Source: Apiospora phragmitis (taxonomy: Eukaryota > Ascomycota > Sordariomycetes > Amphisphaeriales > Apiosporaceae). Taken from it: a stretch of DNA of 64,000 nucleotides. Positions 59,456 through 64,000 of the stretch are shown here, in pieces. How positions within the stretch are numbered: the stretch's first letter is position 1; every line of letters starts with the position of its first letter. A program made the translations under genes and the position numbers. Below the pieces are notes generated by a model. That model saw only the letters and a list, made by a program, of their open reading frames with translations, ran no database searches and was not told where the DNA came from. The stretch spans positions 1-64,000 of the forward strand of contig JAQQWL010000015.1 in assembly GCA_038363925.1 (NCBI GenBank). Direction: 5' to 3'.

Positions 59456-61287
59456 ACGTATCTCACGGTTTAATTAATTATTTTCCCGTAATTCTTAATA
59501 ATTAAGTTTATTTTATCTCTTTTTTGCTATTTTATTATAGTTAATAATTAAAAAGAAAGCGATATATAATTAACGCTTTAAGCGTTTCGAAATAGTTTTA
59601 AATTAAGTCTTTAATTTATAATATAAGTTTATAATATCCTTTATATAACTTTACGTCTTTAATATCGCGGCGGTATTTCACGACAAGATGTACGATCACT
59701 AATATAAAAGCTTACTATTTTCGAAAAAATATAATAATTTAGTATATAATCGAACTAAATTCGCGATCGTTTCCTTCTTAAATAAGTAATATAAAAGATA
59801 TAGCGAATTAATTACTCCGTTAACGCGTCGGCGTTAATTAAGCTTCGAACTTTATACGATAATAATTAAACCTCCGGACGCGTTTTAATCGAAAAATCGA
59901 TTATTAAAAAGTTTTTTATAAAAATCTCGACGCGTATCGCGTATAATTTATTTTTATATAAAATATAATTAATAAATATAAGATATAAAAAGAGGATATT
60001 TATAATTTTAATAAGACCGGCTTTTTTATAAATTAAATCTCGTTCGAAATAATCGTAACTATTTTCGATTAATACGGAAAATTTAAAATAATATAATAAA
60101 AGAACCGGGAATAGGTTATAATTATTTAAGGCGTCGTATTATTTAATTACGCTATCTTTTCGTATATTATTTTTATCGAGAAAACTTACCTCTCTTTTTA
60201 ATACGAAAATAGTTTATTACTAAAGGATTAAGTAATCGTAATTATTAAAAATAGCTAGATTATAAACGAGAGAGGCGAGGATTAGATTCGATATTTTAAT
60301 AAGTATATAAAGTCTTATACGAAAAGTATTTATCGCTTATTAGTCTTTAATAGTTATAAGAGTTATTACTTAATAATTTTCGAGCTTTATTATAAAAAGA
60401 ATTCGATTATTATATTTTATATATTTTTTTATTTATTATATAAGTTTTAACTTTTTAATATCGGCTGTTTTCGTATATTATAAAAGTTATACGAGAAAGA
60501 AATCGAAGGTTTTATACGAGTATATATTACTTATATTTTAAAGGAAGACTTTTTATTAGCGTTCTTAAAAACGTTCTAAGCGATTTTTATTATTTTAAAT
60601 ATTTAAAGAGGTTTTTAAAGGGTAGGACTTATATTATATAATCCGGAATCTATTATTTTATAATTAGATGTAAAGCTACGTACGCCGAGGCCTCCGGCGA
60701 CCTCTTTCGGCCTACTTATACCCTAGAAATTAAAGACTTTAAATAACTTAATTAAAATATAATCTTAAACCGAATACGTAAGAAATCGAATCGCGCGGTA
60801 TTAAAATAGCTCTTCGATATTAATTTTCGCTAGACTTAATTAAATCGTAAAGGGTATAACGTAAGTTATATACCGACTTATTTTTTTAAAAAAAATAAGA
60901 ACGCGATATTTCGAAAGGTAAATAAGATACTTAACCGGCGCCGAAAGACGAAAAAAAACGGTTATAAAATAGAGGATTACTTTAAATATAAGCTAGAAAA
61001 GATTTATAATTTTAGAGGGACGTTAATAAATAGTTATAGGATAAATCGCGCCGGAGTAGTGGTCGTACGAGGAGGGCTGAGACGCGTCCGCGACGCTGTA
61101 GAATCTGCGGAGAACCCGGGCATAATGCTCGTACTTGTTAAAATAATATAAAGGTATCTAGAGATAAGGATTTTAATTAATTTAAAGATATAAAATGCTT
61201 TATAGCGGAATTAACTTATACTTTATTAAATAAAGTCTTTAAAAGTAGTTATTTAAATCGTGTGGTTAATTAAACCGTGGGGTACGT
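59456..61287 (+). mobile_element. Tc1/mariner (pogo/Fot-like) DNA transposon relic, copy B
   Basis: 1832 bases flanked by TA (59454-59455, 61288-61289). The terminal inverted repeats are ACGTATCTCACGGTTTAATT at the left and the inverse of ACGTACCCCACGGTTTAATT at the right. They share the outer ACGTA(T/C)C with copy A but differ inside, so this is a sister family. The interior is homologous to copy A in inverse orientation (compare 60890-60950 with the complement of 57470-57530). Near 61096-61137 a zinc knuckle CRICGEPGHNARTC can still be read in a short GC-richer patch, as seen at the C-terminus of many fungal DDE transposases. The rest is RIP-mutated. Confidence 0.78.
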
Positions 61288-62050
61288 TATATATTTTTAT
61301 ATATTATAGCTTTCAAATTTAAGTCTTATTTTAATATTAAAATAAAAAGTTTAAAAATATTTAATATAAACGTAATACTAAGCTTAAAAATTAATTTTTA
61401 AACTTAAAATACTAATTAACGAGTAGCGAGCTATTAGAATTTATTTCCGAAATATTTTTAAACTTTTAATTATATAAATATAAATAAAGCCGCGGTTTAA
61501 AAATAATCCTTTTAAACTTTAAATAATGTAATAATTAATAAATACTTATTTAAAAAGCGTTTATACTTATTATTTTTTAATATATATATTAAATTAAAGT
61601 TTTCATTCGTAATAAAAATATTTAATTTAATAATACTTATAAGAAGCTATTATTTCGTAAATTTAAAAAAGCTTAATATTTTAAACGCTTAATTAATTAA
61701 ATTAAAATAAAAAAAGAATCGTTTATAAGTCGAATTAAATAAAGTATATAAATTTAAACTTTATTAAATAATTAAAGACTTTAATCGTACTTTTATTATA
61801 ATATAAAATATAATAATAATTAAAAATAAAATAATTTTAATATTACTAGTTATATTAATATTAAAATTCGTTAAACTTATAATTTTTCGATTTTTTTTAA
61901 ATAATTATTAATAAAATAAACTTTAAGTTATAATATAGTTTAATATTAAGTTTAAGTAATTATTTATATAATAAGACGACTAAGTAGTTAAGGTGCTTAC
62001 TCACTAATAATCTATAAGTTTTAACGTAACACTAACGCTTAGTTACTTTA

Positions 62051-63382
62051 CTTAGTGGGCTTTTAGGCGCCGAGTAATACACATGGCAAACCACAGATGG
62101 TATAATTTTTTTGGTGTTTTCTCCCCTGTAGGTTTTTTATTTTTTCGTTTTCTTTTCTTTTTTCGTTTTCTTTTCTTTTCCTGCTCCCCCGTTGTACCCC
62201 TGACGAGGATGAAATATGGCAATTCCCAACTTGATCACAGCCTACATGTAATAATGTAGTTCACACCCTATCCAACGCTGTGACTCATGTGCTCTATGTG
62301 TGCTTAGGGAACGCGTTATTGACACTTGAGGTATGCCAAGGGGTTACGCCATCACAACATGACTTATGAAGTTTGCAGGGACCCAAGACTCATAAATTAG
62401 AGTTGATGGGTGACTGTTGCAGCAGACGGATCAACACACATGTTTGATATCAGGGCAGGTAGGTAATTAGTTTGATGGAAGTCCACTGCTAGCCAACAGG
62501 ATGAGCCCCTATCACTTTTGCACGAAGCAGATTGATGGGCAGAGTTGCGAGTGGCTTATTGTACTCATACGTGAGTTTGAACTGAAGCAACAACTATCTG
62601 CATCGTAGTTTGGGCCGGCAGGTACCTGACCAACCTCCAATGAGGTGAATGCCTATCTAACTAGAGGCTTGCTTGCCAAAATCAACCAGTACGGTGATCA
62701 ATCCAATTGATTATCAAGATATACGCAAACAAGGGGGTTTGGTCTCCCTATCTGTCTCTGTCTCTTATCTTCGTTTGGGGCAGTGAACGGAGTGGCCGTG
62801 GGCATATGTACACCTTTTTGGTGTTGATCAAGGTGACACGTGACTGGCACCATGACCGATGGCCCACAATGATATCCAAACGCTGTTTGTTTACCACTTC
62901 CAAGGTCTGCGTACGAGATCTCCTGTCTAGGAATTTTACGCTAACCAGGTAAGTCTCGGTAACTGGATGTTGTAACACCTCTTGTCACAACATGTGGAAA
63001 GCCACGGCATTGCCCACTACTTTGGCGTTGTACTTTGCCAAACTGGCCTGCTTCTACATCGCAGCTATCTGCTGCATTTAGACCATTAATGCAATGAATG
63101 AAAATTCGCTAGTACAGTTCAGGGACCATAGCAAGCATCTAGCCGGGGAATATCACACGCTCCTTGGGAGACCAAGGCTGGTAAGAGGTCGTACTCAATT
63201 TGCATGTATCGATAGATGAGGCGAACAACACTTGGTGATTTCATGACAACATTGATTGTACAACTTGAATGCTTTGATTATACGGCGTAAATATGTACAA
63301 GAAGATCTAAAGATGATCACCATTCATCTCTTTCTTCTCCACCCTGAGAACCCAATTTTATGTGTAATGCACTTAATCCATC
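62051..63382. other. Intergenic right of the AT-rich block
   Basis: About 1.3 kb of normal composition. It begins with a T/C-rich stretch containing a tandem TTTTCGTTTTCTTTTCTTTT unit near 62135-62185. No gene or RNA was recognised. Confidence 0.4.
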
Positions 63383-64000
63383 TTAAGCGGCAGCAAAGCC
63401 AAGCGCGAGCAGGCTGAGACCGAGCCCGCCGAGGATGACGTTGACGACGGCCGTGACGGTCAGCAGCAGGCCCGAGACCAGCACGTCGAGCCCGATGACA
63501 AGGGCGCTGAGGGCGAGCAGCAGCGGGTTGATGCGGAGCAGGAAGGGTGCGAGGCCGAACTTCTCGATGACGGAGCGGATCGTGGACGCGACCTCGTAGA
63601 CGATGTCGAGGACCTTGCCCGTGATGCACGCGGCGTCGCACTTGTCGCCGTCATCGCCGTCGTCGTCGTCACCGCCGTCGTCCTGACGGGCGGCCACGGC
63701 CGGGGTCGCGTTGCGCTGCGCCTCGGACTTGGTGGCGGCCTGCTTCAGGGCCTCGGTGATGGCTGCGAAGTTCTTGTTGATCTCGGAGGCGATGCCGGGG
63801 ATCTCGAGAACGGAAGGGTTCTCGGGCGCGCTGTCACGGGTGGCGTCTGGCGGGAACGTTGTTAGTTTGATGTTGGGGAGAGTAACATGATCGGAGAGAT
63901 CTGCTGTGGAGCCTTACTGATCTGCGTCGTCTGTGCGACTATTTGCTGATAAAGGTTGTCGAGGATGGAACCTTGCGACTCGAGCTGGCGCTTATGAGGG
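63383..64000 (-). CDS. Partial gene, protein with hydrophobic C-terminus
   Basis: The 5' end lies beyond the window. Exons read 64000-63918 and 63846-63383 (GTAAGG donor, GCCAG acceptor). The visible product has a Gln/Asp-rich helix (LESQGSILDNLYQQ), PGIASEINKNFAAITEAL, and an Asp/Gly-rich spacer (DDGGDDDDGDDGDKCDAACI) with two Cys. It ends with two hydrophobic segments (LLLALSALVIGLDVLVSGLL and VILGGLGLSLLALGFAAA). This layout suggests a secreted or cell-surface protein with a C-terminal membrane or GPI-like signal. Family not recognised. Strong C/G third-base bias indicates an active gene. Confidence 0.65.

Larger units (their letters stand above)
56450..62050. repeat. RIP-mutated AT-rich block
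   Basis: About 5.6 kb where A and T dominate, CpA and TpG are nearly absent and CpG still occurs, with no usable reading frames. Both borders are sharp (near 56450 and 62050). It contains at least two DNA transposon relics, listed separately. The stretches between and around them (56450-57127, 58957-59455, 61290-62050) carry no readable feature and may be older relics. Confidence 0.85.

Noticed and set aside
1..64000. CRISPR arrays, tRNA or rRNA genes
   Set aside because: No regular spaced repeats, no cloverleaf with a T-loop consensus and no rRNA-like stretch was recognised by eye; a tRNA search tool could still find one I missed.

Overview
The window comes from a filamentous ascomycete fungus. 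Most genes carry short GT-AG introns with CTAAC/CTGAC-like branch points. Recognisable families include Zn2Cys6 regulators, a HET-domain gene, CYP51, ERG4 and a highly reducing type PKS. Two blocks (about 1-3 kb plus part of 3.5-3.8 kb, and 56.45-62.05 kb) are AT-rich, almost lack CpA/TpG and still contain CpG, which is the footprint of repeat-induced point mutation (RIP). The species cannot be told from the sequence alone.

Layout. (1) 1-15.2 kb is a decayed polyketide-type cluster: a RIP-damaged PKS (KS and AT fragments), a broken P450, a frameshifted class II aldolase-like gene, a HAD hydrolase, a frameshifted AMP-dependent ligase, an intact 2OG-Fe(II) oxygenase and an intact stand-alone thioesterase. 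(2) 16-30 kb holds an alpha/beta hydrolase, a Cys-rich secreted-type protein with a broken signal peptide, a C2H2 protein, a CYP51 (sterol 14-alpha demethylase), a DHA1-type MFS transporter, an atypical SDR, and one long reading frame joining a methyltransferase, an animal-type phosphomevalonate-kinase-like domain and an APRT-like phosphoribosyltransferase. (3) 31.7-32.0 kb is a MITE. (4) 33-48 kb holds a PAP2 lipid phosphatase, an ankyrin/F-box-like gene, two small secreted proteins, ERG4 divergent from a Zn2Cys6 factor, and a CCHC zinc-knuckle protein. (5) 48.4-49.6 kb is a HET-domain pseudogene. (6) 51.7-55.7 kb is housekeeping: SEC61 alpha divergent from tRNA isopentenyltransferase. (7) 55.97-56.4 kb is the tail of an unknown gene that stops at the AT-rich block. 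(8) 56.45-62.05 kb contains two inverted, RIP-mutated Tc1/mariner (pogo/Fot-like) elements of about 1.83 kb. (9) The right edge holds a partial gene with a hydrophobic C-terminus.

Single-base frameshifts occur in many otherwise well-conserved genes, including SEC61, which is normally essential and single copy. Many of these breaks may therefore be assembly indels rather than true decay. The in-frame nonsense changes and the RIP-type changes in the PKS are harder to explain that way. I give exon coordinates where splice sites could be read by eye; all functional calls are by motif recognition without database searches.
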